Assembly (NCBI RefSeq): GCF_002234535.1
Contig: NZ_CP022521.1
Coordinates: 2,666,001 to 2,730,000, forward strand
Origin: Actinoalloteichus hoggarensis
GTDB lineage: Bacteria > Actinomycetota > Actinomycetes > Mycobacteriales > Pseudonocardiaceae
DNA length: 64,000 nucleotides
Direction of reading: 5' to 3'
A model generated the notes under the pieces. It saw only the letters and a list, made by a program, of their open reading frames with translations, searched no databases and had not been told where the DNA came from. Both the position numbers and the translations under genes were made by a program. This document shows, one piece after another, positions 18,488 to 28,743 of the stretch. How positions within the stretch are numbered: position 1 is the stretch's first letter; every line of letters starts with the position of its first letter.

Positions 18488-20182
18488 TCAATGAGGTGGC
18501 GCGGCCGGATGCAGCAGCGGCTCACGCGGGGGAACGTGCTTGCGCATCGCGAACATCGCAGGCAGGAACACCACCACCGCGGCGATCATGGCCTGCGCCA
18601 CCACGTAGACGCGGCTGTCGAATCCGGAGCCGGTCGGGGCCACCAACAGCGCCACCACGGCGGAGTACGCGGTGGCGGTGAGTCGGAATCGCAGCCGGGT
18701 GCTCGACGCGGCGAGCGGGATCGCGGCCCAAAGCAGATACCAGGGGTGCAGCACGGGGCCGAGGAGGACCACCGAGCCGAGCCCCGCGCCGAGCCCGGCC
18801 AGCGGCTCGATCCGACCGCGGAAGGCCGACCAGAGCAGCCGGGCGCAGATCGTCGCCGCGAGGCTGTAGCCGATCGCCCTGGCCAGGGAGATCACCGCGT
18901 CCGTGTGGTCGCCGACGCCGAGCAGGATGCCCAGTCCGGCGCTGGTCTGGCTCACGGCGGTCACCGGGGACAGCCAGCTGCGCACCGAGCCCGGCACGCT
19001 CAGCGCCTCGATCCAGCCGAAGCCCAGCGTGCTGCCCATCGAGACCCCCACCGTGACGGCGACGAACACGGCGGTGAAGGCGGTGGCGACACGCAGCAGG
19101 TCTGGAATGCGGCCGCCCTTGCGGCGGGCGACGATCGCACCGAGGAAGCCGAGGGCCAGCACCGCGGGAAGCTTGATCATGGCCGCCAGCGAGATCAGCA
19201 CCGCGCCCGCCCAGACCGAGCGAGCCAGGGCGATCTCCAGACCCGCCATCATCAGGCCGATCATGAGCGCCTCGTTGTGGATGCCGCTGACGAGGTGGAA
19301 CAGCAGCAGCGGGTTGGCCGCGCCGAGCCAGAGCGCGTAGACGGGCTGCACGCCGCAGCGGCGGGCCAGCCGGGGCAGGGCCCAGACGATCAGCGCGAAG
19401 CCCGCCAATGCGAGCACGCGGTGCAGCAGGATGCCCGCGACGACGTTGTCCGAGGCGACGGCCGTGATGCCTCGGGACAGGAACAGGAACAGCGGCTGGT
19501 AGGGAGCGGGGGTCTCCCGCCAGATGTTGGTGACGCCCCTGGTCAACGGGTCGTCGACGCCGAGCGCGGTGGCGGGGCCGAGCTCGTAGGGGTCCATGCC
19601 GCGCGCGGCGATCTCGCTCTGGGCCAGGTAGCTGTAGACGTCCCGGCTGAACATCGGCGGCGCCACGACGAAGGGCAGCGTCCACATCACCAGCGTGCGG
19701 TCCATCTGGCTGCGCGACAGCAGTCGTTCGCGGCCGGGTCTGGCGAGTCTGCCCAGCCACAGCCACGAGGCCACCAGCATGATCATTCCGGTGTAGGTGA
19801 CCGCGAGGGCGACCGTGGGCATCCGCGACAGCAGCCCGAGGAAGCGGACTCCGGAGACGGGGTTGATCACCGGCGCGGCGCCCGCGCCCAACGCGCCGAC
19901 GGCCATCAGCAGGGCGGCGACGGTGCCGAAGCGGCGGACCGCGTCGAGGCTGCGATGCTCGTCGGCGTTCAGGGCTTCCGGCGGTCCGGCGGGGCGGTCG
20001 GTCTTCGTCGAGTCGGCCTCCGCGACGTCGGCCGGGTTCTCGTCGTCCCCGCCGGGGTCCGGGTCGCGGTGCCTGCCCGCCTTCGCGGCGGCCGGCTCGG
20101 ACGTCGTCGGCGGATCGGTCGCCTGCCCCTCGTCGCCTGATCCACTGCTGATCGCCTGACCGCCGATCGCCTCGCCCGACAT
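18488..20182 (-). CDS. mptB: MptB-like polyprenyl-phosphomannose-dependent mannosyltransferase
   Basis: GT-C type integral membrane mannosyltransferase, 564 residues with many hydrophobic helices, expected to extend an alpha-1,6-mannan chain on the outer membrane face using polyprenyl-phosphomannose. The first 95 residues are a hydrophilic Asp/Glu/Pro-rich tail. The GT-C Asp motif lies in FSRDVYSYLAQSEIAARG, followed by PLFLFLSRG and NPLLLFHLVSGIHNEALMI. ATG 20182 (MSGEAIGGQ) is used; TACCCT lies 11 bases upstream. Position next to the ABC pair and sufR matches the mycobacterial Rv1459c locus (from memory). Confidence 0.88.
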   Translation of the reverse strand: MSGEAIGGQAISSGSGDEGQATDPPTTSEPAAAKAGRHRDPDPGGDDENPADVAEADSTKTDRPAGPPEALNADEHRSLDAVRRFGTVAALLMAVGALGAGAAPVINPVSGVRFLGLLSRMPTVALAVTYTGMIMLVASWLWLGRLARPGRERLLSRSQMDRTLVMWTLPFVVAPPMFSRDVYSYLAQSEIAARGMDPYELGPATALGVDDPLTRGVTNIWRETPAPYQPLFLFLSRGITAVASDNVVAGILLHRVLALAGFALIVWALPRLARRCGVQPVYALWLGAANPLLLFHLVSGIHNEALMIGLMMAGLEIALARSVWAGAVLISLAAMIKLPAVLALGFLGAIVARRKGGRIPDLLRVATAFTAVFVAVTVGVSMGSTLGFGWIEALSVPGSVRSWLSPVTAVSQTSAGLGILLGVGDHTDAVISLARAIGYSLAATICARLLWSAFRGRIEPLAGLGAGLGSVVLLGPVLHPWYLLWAAIPLAASSTRLRFRLTATAYSAVVALLVAPTGSGFDSRVYVVAQAMIAAVVVFLPAMFAMRKHVPPREPLLHPAAPPH

Positions 20183-20489
20183 CACGGGGCAGAAGGGTAG
20201 CCGTGACGGAGTGTCGGCGGACGCCGGATGGGGCAAGTTCCGCGGCGCGTCGGGAATTCGGCGGCCGTTCGCCGCGTGACGGGCCGTCGGCGTCGCGTGC
20301 CGGGGCCGGGCTCGCTCCCGACGGAGGCGTTCGAGGTCGACATCGTCCGCGATCACGGGTCGGTTCGCCGCCGCGCCGCCAGGGGCGGGAGCAAGGAGGG
20401 CGGGAGAGGCTCATGTGCCCTCGTGCGGCACGCGGGCAGGCGTGGCGTGCGCCCCGCCGTGATGACGCTCACCCCGACGGACCTGCTGG

Positions 20490-20525
20490 TTGATCGCCCG
20501 GACGAATTAGGTAACATTCGCGTTG
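20490..20525 (+). promoter_or_regulatory. suf promoter with SufR-type operator
   Basis: TTGATC (20490-20495), 16 bases, then TAACAT (20512-20517) form a good promoter whose start point falls at the GTG 20525. TAAC (20512-20515), 6 bases, then GTTG (20522-20525) nearly matches the CAAC-N6-GTTG inverted repeat known for SufR. The operator therefore covers the -10 and the first base of the start codon, which fits autorepression by the encoded protein. Confidence 0.7.
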
Positions 20526-21466
20526 TGGAATTCGTCGGGTCGCCCGCTGGGGCTGCGAACGACGCCGAGCACCCTATCCCGGTGCCCGGCGCGGTCCAGC
20601 ACGCACGGTCGGTCCACGGCGAGGCGGACGACATCGCCGCCGAGACGGGCAGGCCCGAGTCCTCGGAGACGTCGCCCGCGTCGACCCAGGTGACGGCCCC
20701 CGCCTCGGCCACATCCTCCTCCGAGGGGCGAACCCGTCACACCGTGGCCAGACTGCTCCTCGAGCACGGGCCCGCCACCGCCGCCGCCATCGCCGAGGAA
20801 CTGGGCCTGGGGCAGGCGGCGGTGCGTCGGCACCTCGACGCGATGATCGCCGACGGGCAGGCCTGCACCAGGCAGGCTCCCCGCGGCCCGCGCGGCCGAG
20901 GCAGGCCCGCCCGGCTCTACCTGCTCACCGAGGCGGGACGCACCCGATTCGGTCACGCTTACGACGACCTGGCGGTCGCCGCGCTGCGGTTCCTCGGCGA
21001 GCACGTCGGGGAACAGGCCGTGACGGCCTTCGCCCGGCAACGGGTGGCCGAACTGGTCGACCGGCACCGGGGCGCGGTGTCCGCCGCGCCCGACCCCGCG
21101 ACGCGCGCCGAAGCACTCGCCGAGGCGCTCACCCGTGAGGGTTACGCTTCCTCGACCCGCCGCGTCGGGTCGGGGGAGCAGCTCTGCCAGCATCACTGTC
21201 CCGTGGCGCATGTCGCGGCGGAGTTCCCGCAGCTCTGCGAGGCCGAGACGGCGTTGTTCGCCGACCTGCTCGGCACCCACGTTCAGCGACTGGCCACCAT
21301 CGCTCGCGGTGATGCGGCGTGCACCACGCACGTTCCGCTCGTCGAACGAGCGGCGGAGCACAGCGATCGGCCGGAATCCCCCGGCAGATCGACCGCCCGT
21401 CTGGTGCCCGCTCCCGCGACACCAGTTCAGACCGCCCCGAATCCGGATGGAGGGGAACCCGCATGA
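20525..21466 (+). CDS. sufR: SufR, Fe-S-sensing repressor of the suf operon
   Basis: DeoR/ArsR-like winged-helix repressor that uses its own Fe-S cluster to sense cluster supply. 313 residues, longer than usual because of a roughly 70-residue acidic, Ala/Ser/Thr-rich N-terminal extension. The HTH is near residues 75-125 ([33 protein letters not shown], then the basic [12 protein letters not shown]). Cluster ligands are probably C221, C225 (CQHHC) and C238. GTG 20525 is the first start after the promoter; no Shine-Dalgarno is present. It overlaps sufB as ATGA. Confidence 0.92.
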   Translation: MEFVGSPAGAANDAEHPIPVPGAVQHARSVHGEADDIAAETGRPESSETSPASTQVTAPASATSSSEGRTRHTVARLLLEHGPATAAAIAEELGLGQAAVRRHLDAMIADGQACTRQAPRGPRGRGRPARLYLLTEAGRTRFGHAYDDLAVAALRFLGEHVGEQAVTAFARQRVAELVDRHRGAVSAAPDPATRAEALAEALTREGYASSTRRVGSGEQLCQHHCPVAHVAAEFPQLCEAETALFADLLGTHVQRLATIARGDAACTTHVPLVERAAEHSDRPESPGRSTARLVPAPATPVQTAPNPDGGEPA

Positions 21467-22932
21467 CTGCCGCTGCCGAGCAGCGAACACCCACCACTGC
21501 GCCGACCGCAACGGGCCAGCAGCCGCTGACCCAGGAGGAGACGCTGGCCACTCTCGGCAACTACGAGTACGGCTGGGCCGACTCCGACGACGCGGGCACC
21601 AGCGCTCGCCGAGGTCTGAACGAGGACGTGGTCCGGGACATCTCGGCCAAGAAGAGCGAGCCGGACTGGATGCTCCAGACCCGGCTCAAGGGGCTGAGCC
21701 TGTTCGACCGCAAGCCGATGCCGAACTGGGGCGCCGACCTCTCCGGAATCGACTTCGACAAGATCAAGTACTTCGTGCGCTCCACGGAGAAGCAGGCCAC
21801 CAGCTGGGAGGACCTGCCCGCCGACATCAAGAACACCTATGACCGGCTGGGCATCCCCGAGGCGGAGAAGCAGCGTCTGGTCGCGGGCGTCGCGGCTCAG
21901 TACGAGTCCGAGGTCGTCTACCACAAGATCCGGGAGGACCTGGAGGAGCAGGGCGTCATCTTCCTGGACACCGACACCGGTCTGCGGGAGCACCCCGAGC
22001 TGTTCCAGGAGTACTTCGGCTCGGTGATCCCCGCCGGGGACAACAAGTTCTCCGCGCTCAACGCGGCGGTCTGGTCTGGCGGCTCGTTCATCTACGTGCC
22101 GAAGGGCGTGCACGTGGACATCCCGCTGCAGGCCTACTTCCGGATCAACACCGAGAACATGGGCCAGTTCGAGCGGACGCTGATCATCGTCGACGAGGGT
22201 GCCTACGTGCACTACGTCGAGGGCTGCACGGCGCCGATCTACAGCTCGGACTCGCTGCACTCCGCGGTCGTGGAGATCATCGTGAAGAAGGGCGGTCGTT
22301 GTCGCTACACGACCATCCAGAACTGGTCGAACAACGTCTACAACCTGGTCACCAAGCGCGCCAAGGCCGAAGAGGGCGCGACCATGGAGTGGATCGACGG
22401 CAACATCGGATCCAAGGTCACGATGAAGTACCCGTCGGTCTACCTGATGGGGGAGCACGCCAAGGGCGAGGTGCTCTCGATCGCCTTCGCGGGCGAGGGC
22501 CAGCACCAGGACGCGGGCGCCAAGATGACCCATCTCGCCCCGCACACCTCCTCCACCATCGTCTCCAAGTCGGTGGCCAGGGGCGGCGGACGCACCTCCT
22601 ACCGAGGTCTGGTGCGGGTGAACAAGGGCGCGCACCACTCCAAGTCCACCGTCAAGTGCGACGCGCTGCTGGTCGACACGATCAGCCGCTCCGACACCTA
22701 TCCCTACGTCGACGTCCGCGAGGACGACGTGGCGATGGGGCACGAGGCGACGGTGTCCAAGGTCAGCGACGATCAGCTCTTCTACCTGATGTCGCGCGGT
22801 CTCACCGAGGACGAGGCGATGGCCATGGTGGTGCGCGGGTTCGTCGAGCCCATCGCGCGCGAGCTGCCCATGGAATACGCGCTGGAACTGAACCGCCTGA
22901 TCGAGCTGCAGATGGAAGGGGCCGTCGGCTGA
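21463..22932 (+). CDS. sufB: Fe-S scaffold subunit SufB
   Basis: 489-residue core subunit of the SufBC2D scaffold on which Fe-S clusters are built in the cytosol. ATG 21463 overlaps the sufR stop by ATGA and has a GGAGGGG ribosome binding site. The beta-helix core is well conserved: [25 protein letters not shown] with the sulfur-accepting Cys region, [20 protein letters not shown] and the C-terminal [20 protein letters not shown]. It shares the last part with SufD. No intein interrupts it, unlike the M. tuberculosis sufB gene. Confidence 0.98.
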   Translation: MTAAAEQRTPTTAPTATGQQPLTQEETLATLGNYEYGWADSDDAGTSARRGLNEDVVRDISAKKSEPDWMLQTRLKGLSLFDRKPMPNWGADLSGIDFDKIKYFVRSTEKQATSWEDLPADIKNTYDRLGIPEAEKQRLVAGVAAQYESEVVYHKIREDLEEQGVIFLDTDTGLREHPELFQEYFGSVIPAGDNKFSALNAAVWSGGSFIYVPKGVHVDIPLQAYFRINTENMGQFERTLIIVDEGAYVHYVEGCTAPIYSSDSLHSAVVEIIVKKGGRCRYTTIQNWSNNVYNLVTKRAKAEEGATMEWIDGNIGSKVTMKYPSVYLMGEHAKGEVLSIAFAGEGQHQDAGAKMTHLAPHTSSTIVSKSVARGGGRTSYRGLVRVNKGAHHSKSTVKCDALLVDTISRSDTYPYVDVREDDVAMGHEATVSKVSDDQLFYLMSRGLTEDEAMAMVVRGFVEPIARELPMEYALELNRLIELQMEGAVG

Positions 22933-22933
22933 G

Positions 22934-24130
22934 ATGGCGACACCTACTCACACCACGGACGTCACGCCGGGCGTCGCGGGCAAGGCCCACTCGCACGGCG
23001 GACCGGTGATCCCGCAGTCCTCCAGGGGCGAGCGGTTCACCTCCTACGACGTGGCCGCCTTCGAGGTCCCCGGCGGTCGCGAAGAGGACTGGCGGTTCAC
23101 GCCGCTGCGCAGGCTCGCGGGCCTGCACGACGGATCGGCGGCGGGCGACGGCCGCATCACCGTCGAGGTCACGGCCGAGGCGCCGGTGACGGTGGAGACC
23201 GTGGACCGCGGCGACTCCCGTCTCGGCGACGGCGGTGTGCCCGCCGACCGGGTGGCCGCGCAGGCCTGGTCCGGCTTCGCCGAGGCCACGGTGGTCACCG
23301 TCCCCCGGGACGCGCGCCCCACCGATCCGATCACCGTCACGGTGACCGGCCCCGGCGAGGGCCGGAGCGCCTACGGGCACGTGCAGCTGCGGGCCGAGGC
23401 CTTCGCCGAGGCCACGGTCGTGCTCGACTACCGGGGCTCCGGTGCGCTGGCCGACAACGTGGAGATCGTGGTCGGCGACTCCGCTCGGCTGGTCGTCGTC
23501 GCCGTGCACGACTGGGCGGCCGACGCCGTCCACGTCGGCGCGCAGCACGCGGCGCTGGGCCGCGACGCCACCCTGCGGCACTTCGCGATCACACTGGGCG
23601 GCGACCTGGTGCGCATCGCCTCCACCGTCACCTACCGGGAGCGGGGCGGCGACGCGGAGCTGCTGGGGGTGTACTTCGCGGACGCCGAGCAGCACCTGGA
23701 GCACCGACTGCTGGTCGACCACGCGGTGCCCAACTGCCGCAGCAACGTGGTCTACAAGGGCGCGTTGCAGGGCGAGGGCGCCCACACCGTGTGGATCGGC
23801 GACGTGCTGATCCGGGCGGCGGCGGAGGCGACCGAGACCTTCGAGCTGAACCGCAACCTGATCCTCACCGACGGCGCCCGCGCCGACTCGGTGCCCAACC
23901 TGGAGATCGAGACCGGGGAGATCCAGGGCGCGGGCCACGCCAGCGCCACGGGCCGGTTCGACGACGAGCAGCTGTTCTACCTCCAGGCCAGGGGCATCCC
24001 GGTCGAGATCGCCCGCAGGCTCGTCGTCCGGGGCTTCTTCGGCGAGATCCTCCAGAAGATTCGCGTTCCGGAGGTCCGCGAGCGGCTGGAGGCGGCGATC
24101 GAGGCCGAGCTGGCGGCGGTCGGCACATGA
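22934..24130 (+). CDS. sufD: Fe-S scaffold subunit SufD
   Basis: 398-residue partner of SufB in the SufBC2D complex. ATG 22934 is one base after the sufB stop. Recognisable parts: EEDWRFTPLRRL near residue 50, the beta-helix in the middle, NCRSNVVYKGALQGEGA with the conserved His-containing neighbourhood HRLLVDHAVP, and the C-terminal SATGRFDDEQLFYLQARGIP shared with SufB. The stop overlaps the next start as ATGA. Confidence 0.97.
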   Translation: MATPTHTTDVTPGVAGKAHSHGGPVIPQSSRGERFTSYDVAAFEVPGGREEDWRFTPLRRLAGLHDGSAAGDGRITVEVTAEAPVTVETVDRGDSRLGDGGVPADRVAAQAWSGFAEATVVTVPRDARPTDPITVTVTGPGEGRSAYGHVQLRAEAFAEATVVLDYRGSGALADNVEIVVGDSARLVVVAVHDWAADAVHVGAQHAALGRDATLRHFAITLGGDLVRIASTVTYRERGGDAELLGVYFADAEQHLEHRLLVDHAVPNCRSNVVYKGALQGEGAHTVWIGDVLIRAAAEATETFELNRNLILTDGARADSVPNLEIETGEIQGAGHASATGRFDDEQLFYLQARGIPVEIARRLVVRGFFGEILQKIRVPEVRERLEAAIEAELAAVGT

Positions 24131-24462
24131 CGATGACCCCGGTGTGCGAGGTGGCGGGCCTGGCCGAGCGGACGCCCGTCCGGGTGCAGGCCGACGGCGT
24201 CCCCGTCGTCCTGGTGAAGGACGGTGAGCGGGTGCACGCCCTGCACGACGTGTGCTCCCACGCCGAGGTGGCGCTCTCCGAGGGAGAGCTGGTCACCCGG
24301 CGCGGCGGGCTCGCCCTGGAGTGCTGGCTGCACGGCTCCTGCTTCGACCTGCGCACCGGGGCGCCGACCGGTCTGCCCGCCACCGATCCGGTGGCGGTGT
24401 TCCCGGCCGAGATCAACGAGGGCTGGGTCCACGTCGACCCGGCCGTCCGGGTCGCGGGCTGA
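24127..24462 (+). CDS. Rieske-type [2Fe-2S] ferredoxin
   Basis: 111-residue single-domain Rieske ferredoxin. The two ligand motifs are VCSH (Cys-x-His) and CWLH (Cys-x2-His), 18-20 residues apart, near positions 44 and 63. It overlaps sufD by four bases and lies before sufC. Such a ferredoxin in this exact slot is common in actinobacterial suf operons; it may donate electrons to cluster assembly, but the role is inferred. Not found at the mycobacterial locus as I remember it. Confidence 0.93.
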   Translation: MTMTPVCEVAGLAERTPVRVQADGVPVVLVKDGERVHALHDVCSHAEVALSEGELVTRRGGLALECWLHGSCFDLRTGAPTGLPATDPVAVFPAEINEGWVHVDPAVRVAG

Positions 24463-24522
24463 CCTCGCGCCCTGCCCGGACCCTTCCCAGACTTCACCGC
24501 GAGACCAGGAGAACGAAGACCG

Positions 24523-26726
<2,204 letters not shown>

Positions 26727-26727
26727 C

Positions 26728-27189
26728 ATGCAGCTGGACCAGATGTATCAGGAGATCATCCTCGACCATTACAAGAATCCGCACGGCCACGGCCTGCGGG
26801 AGCCGTTCGACGCCGAGTCGCACCAGGTCAACCCCATGTGCGGGGACGAGGTCACCCTGCGGGTCGCCCTGTCCGCGCACGACCCGGCCGCGACCGTCCT
26901 CGACGTCTCGTACGCTGGTCAGGGCTGCTCGATCAGCCAGGCCTCGACCTCGGTGCTGACCGACCTGGTCGTCGGCAGGCCCCTGCCCGAGGTGCTGGCG
27001 GTCTCGGAGGCGTTCCTGGAGCTGATGCAGGGACGTGGCAAGGTGGAACCCGACGAGGACGTCCTCGGCGACGGCATCGCCTTCGCCGGGGTGGCGAGAT
27101 ACCCGGCGCGGGTCAAGTGCGCGCTGCTGGGCTGGATGGCGTTCAAGGACGCGGTGAGCCGCGTCGTCGACGAGGTGAGGACAGCATGA
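26728..27189 (+). CDS. sufU: Sulfur-transfer protein SufU
   Basis: 153-residue zinc protein of the IscU fold that accepts sulfur from SufS in Gram-positive SUF systems. Ligand residues: MCGDEVTL (Cys and Asp), GQGCSISQAS and RVKCALLGW. The 18-20 residue insertion after the second Cys that marks SufU rather than IscU is present. It starts one base after sufS and overlaps sufT as ATGA. No sufE or sufA is present. Confidence 0.96.
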   Translation: MQLDQMYQEIILDHYKNPHGHGLREPFDAESHQVNPMCGDEVTLRVALSAHDPAATVLDVSYAGQGCSISQASTSVLTDLVVGRPLPEVLAVSEAFLELMQGRGKVEPDEDVLGDGIAFAGVARYPARVKCALLGWMAFKDAVSRVVDEVRTA

Positions 27190-27605
27190 CCAGCGTGGCA
27201 GACCAGAACCCCGGCCAGGAGGCCGAGCAGGTGCAGCGCGGGGTCGAGGGACTCCCCGAGCCGCCCGCGCCCCGGGCCGACAAGCCGGAGATCGAGGACA
27301 TCGAAGAGGCCATGCGCGACGTGGTCGACCCCGAACTGGGCATCAACGTCGTCGACCTCGGCCTGGTGTACGGCGTGACCGTCGACGAGTCCAACGTCGC
27401 GACCCTGGACATGACGCTGACGTCGGCGGCCTGTCCGCTGACCGACGTCATCGAGGATCAGACCAGGGCGGCGCTGACCGGCGGCTCCGGCGGCGGCCTC
27501 GTGGACGACGTCCGCATCAACTGGGTGTGGATGCCGCCGTGGGGCCCGGAGAAGATCACCGACGAGGGCCGTGAGCAGCTGCGTGCGCTCGGCTTCACGG
27601 TCTGA
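27186..27605 (+). CDS. sufT: SufT / MIP18-family Fe-S assembly factor
   Basis: 139 residues. After a 35-residue Pro/Glu-rich leader comes the MIP18 (DUF59) domain: EDIEEAMRDVVDPELGINVV, DLGLVYGV, and the conserved cysteine in LTSAACPLTDVIEDQ. Proteins of this family help mature Fe-S proteins. Last gene of the operon; it is followed by three hairpins. Confidence 0.95.
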   Translation: MTSVADQNPGQEAEQVQRGVEGLPEPPAPRADKPEIEDIEEAMRDVVDPELGINVVDLGLVYGVTVDESNVATLDMTLTSAACPLTDVIEDQTRAALTGGSGGGLVDDVRINWVWMPPWGPEKITDEGREQLRALGFTV

Positions 27606-27610
27606 ACAAG

Positions 27611-27689
27611 ACCCCGTCTCGGGGTAGGGCGACTCCGGGGGGAGTCGCCGATCCATCACGGCCGGGCCCGATCGGGCCCGGCCGTGATG
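27611..27689. terminator. Three tandem hairpins ending the suf operon
   Basis: Hairpin 1: 27611-27625, ACCCCG/CGGGGT with a 3-base loop. Hairpin 2: 27628-27649, GGCGACTCC/GGAGTCGCC with loop GGGG. Hairpin 3: 27654-27689, a perfect 36-base palindrome centred on GATC. The third overlaps the 3' end of the opposing DUF397 frame, so it can stop transcription from both sides. Confidence 0.85.
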
Positions 27690-27955
27690 CTGTCCGGGGT
27701 CCGTTCCTGTCGGCGAGGAGCTCGGGAACAGTTCGCCCCGCCGTCTGCTCGACGTCCGTCGAAGCGGCCCGCCTTGATGGAGGCGAAGAAGTCAGCCGAC
27801 TGGTCGGGCGTCAGGCATGGCTTTCCGCTACGAGGTGACGTGCTGTCGCGGACGGCATGGGCGTCGGCTGTGCAGGCCGATTCGACGCAGGTGCCGTTGT
27901 TCGCGCTCCGAGTGGACTTCCGCCAGCCGCCGCCGTGTCGAGTCGATGCGTGCAT
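27656..27955 (-). CDS. DUF397 domain protein with run-on C-terminus
   Basis: 99 residues. The DUF397 core is clear: WRKSTRSANNGTCVESACT near residue 11, then AVRDSTSPRSGKPCLT and DFFASIKAGRFD at residue 65. Members normally end there; this one runs on for 34 residues of Arg-rich sequence into the terminator palindrome, suggesting loss of the normal stop. ATG 27955 has GGAGGAG upstream. DUF397 proteins are small partners of XRE/DUF5753 regulators; the neighbour here is broken, so function is doubtful. Confidence 0.75.
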   Translation of the reverse strand: MHASTRHGGGWRKSTRSANNGTCVESACTADAHAVRDSTSPRSGKPCLTPDQSADFFASIKAGRFDGRRADGGANCSRAPRRQERTPDSITAGPDRARP

Positions 27956-28711
27956 GGCGCGCTCCTCCGGACGTACTCAACCTCGATCATCGACCTGATC
28001 AAGGCGGATGACGGTGTGGGGCCGAGCGCGACATGCCGCGGGTTCTCCGCCACCAGGTTAGAGGAGTGCACCTGGTCGGGATCTTGAACGTGGACGGAGC
28101 CGTCGTGCAGCTCGGCATAGGCGATCGACCGTGCCTCCTCGAAGTCCAGGATGACGAACTGACCGGTCGTCGCGGTGTGCGGTCCGTCCTCAGGGCGGAG
28201 ACCCTGTGTGGTCACATTGGGCAGGTCCGCCGTCCGCACCAGATGTCTGAGCTGATCCCGACGCACCTCCGGGGTACCGACCTTCAGGCGCGGGGCTGCT
28301 TCTCCGGTCACAGCGTGCAGGTGGAGCAGACGTTCGCCTTCACTGAGACGTGGTGCTCGTGCCGTGCGGAGGCCCACGAACCGTTCGCCGTGGTCAGCGC
28401 GCACTCTGGGTGTGTCTGTCGTGACGGTCTCCGCGTACGCCTCGGTCTGCAGCAGACCGGGGGCGATCAGTGGTTCGAAGACGAACTCTCGTTCTGCCGG
28501 TCCCTCAAGCCCGACGAAGGTCTTCAGCCAGTCGAGCGGGCACGAGGTTCGCCCATACCGCCCACCGGGTCGCATCGTCCGCGCGCCCGGCAAGGGACGT
28601 GATCCGGTCCGCTGCTCGGCACCGTGAAGCTTCAGCGGATCGCATGGCAGGCGGCTTATGCGACCCCGATATCACGCCGAGCGGCCGCAGGCGTGAAGAC
28701 CGTGACGCCAC
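27811..28711 (-). pseudogene. Broken XRE-family regulator (DUF5753 part remains)
   Basis: From about 28540 down to 27960 the frame encodes a clear DUF5753 domain: LDWLKTFVGLEG, FVFEPLIAPGLLQTEAYAET, then QFVILDFEEARSIAYAE. Upstream of the GGG at 28538-28540 the homology continues in another frame (SLAGRADDATRWAVWANLVP), and removing one base joins it to LDWLKTF. Upstream of that, the expected N-terminal helix-turn-helix is missing. So there is a one-base frameshift plus an N-terminal truncation. A sequencing error could explain the frameshift but not the missing HTH. Confidence 0.75.
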
Positions 28712-28743
28712 CTGCTTCGCTGCAGGCGTCGCATACCCGCCCC

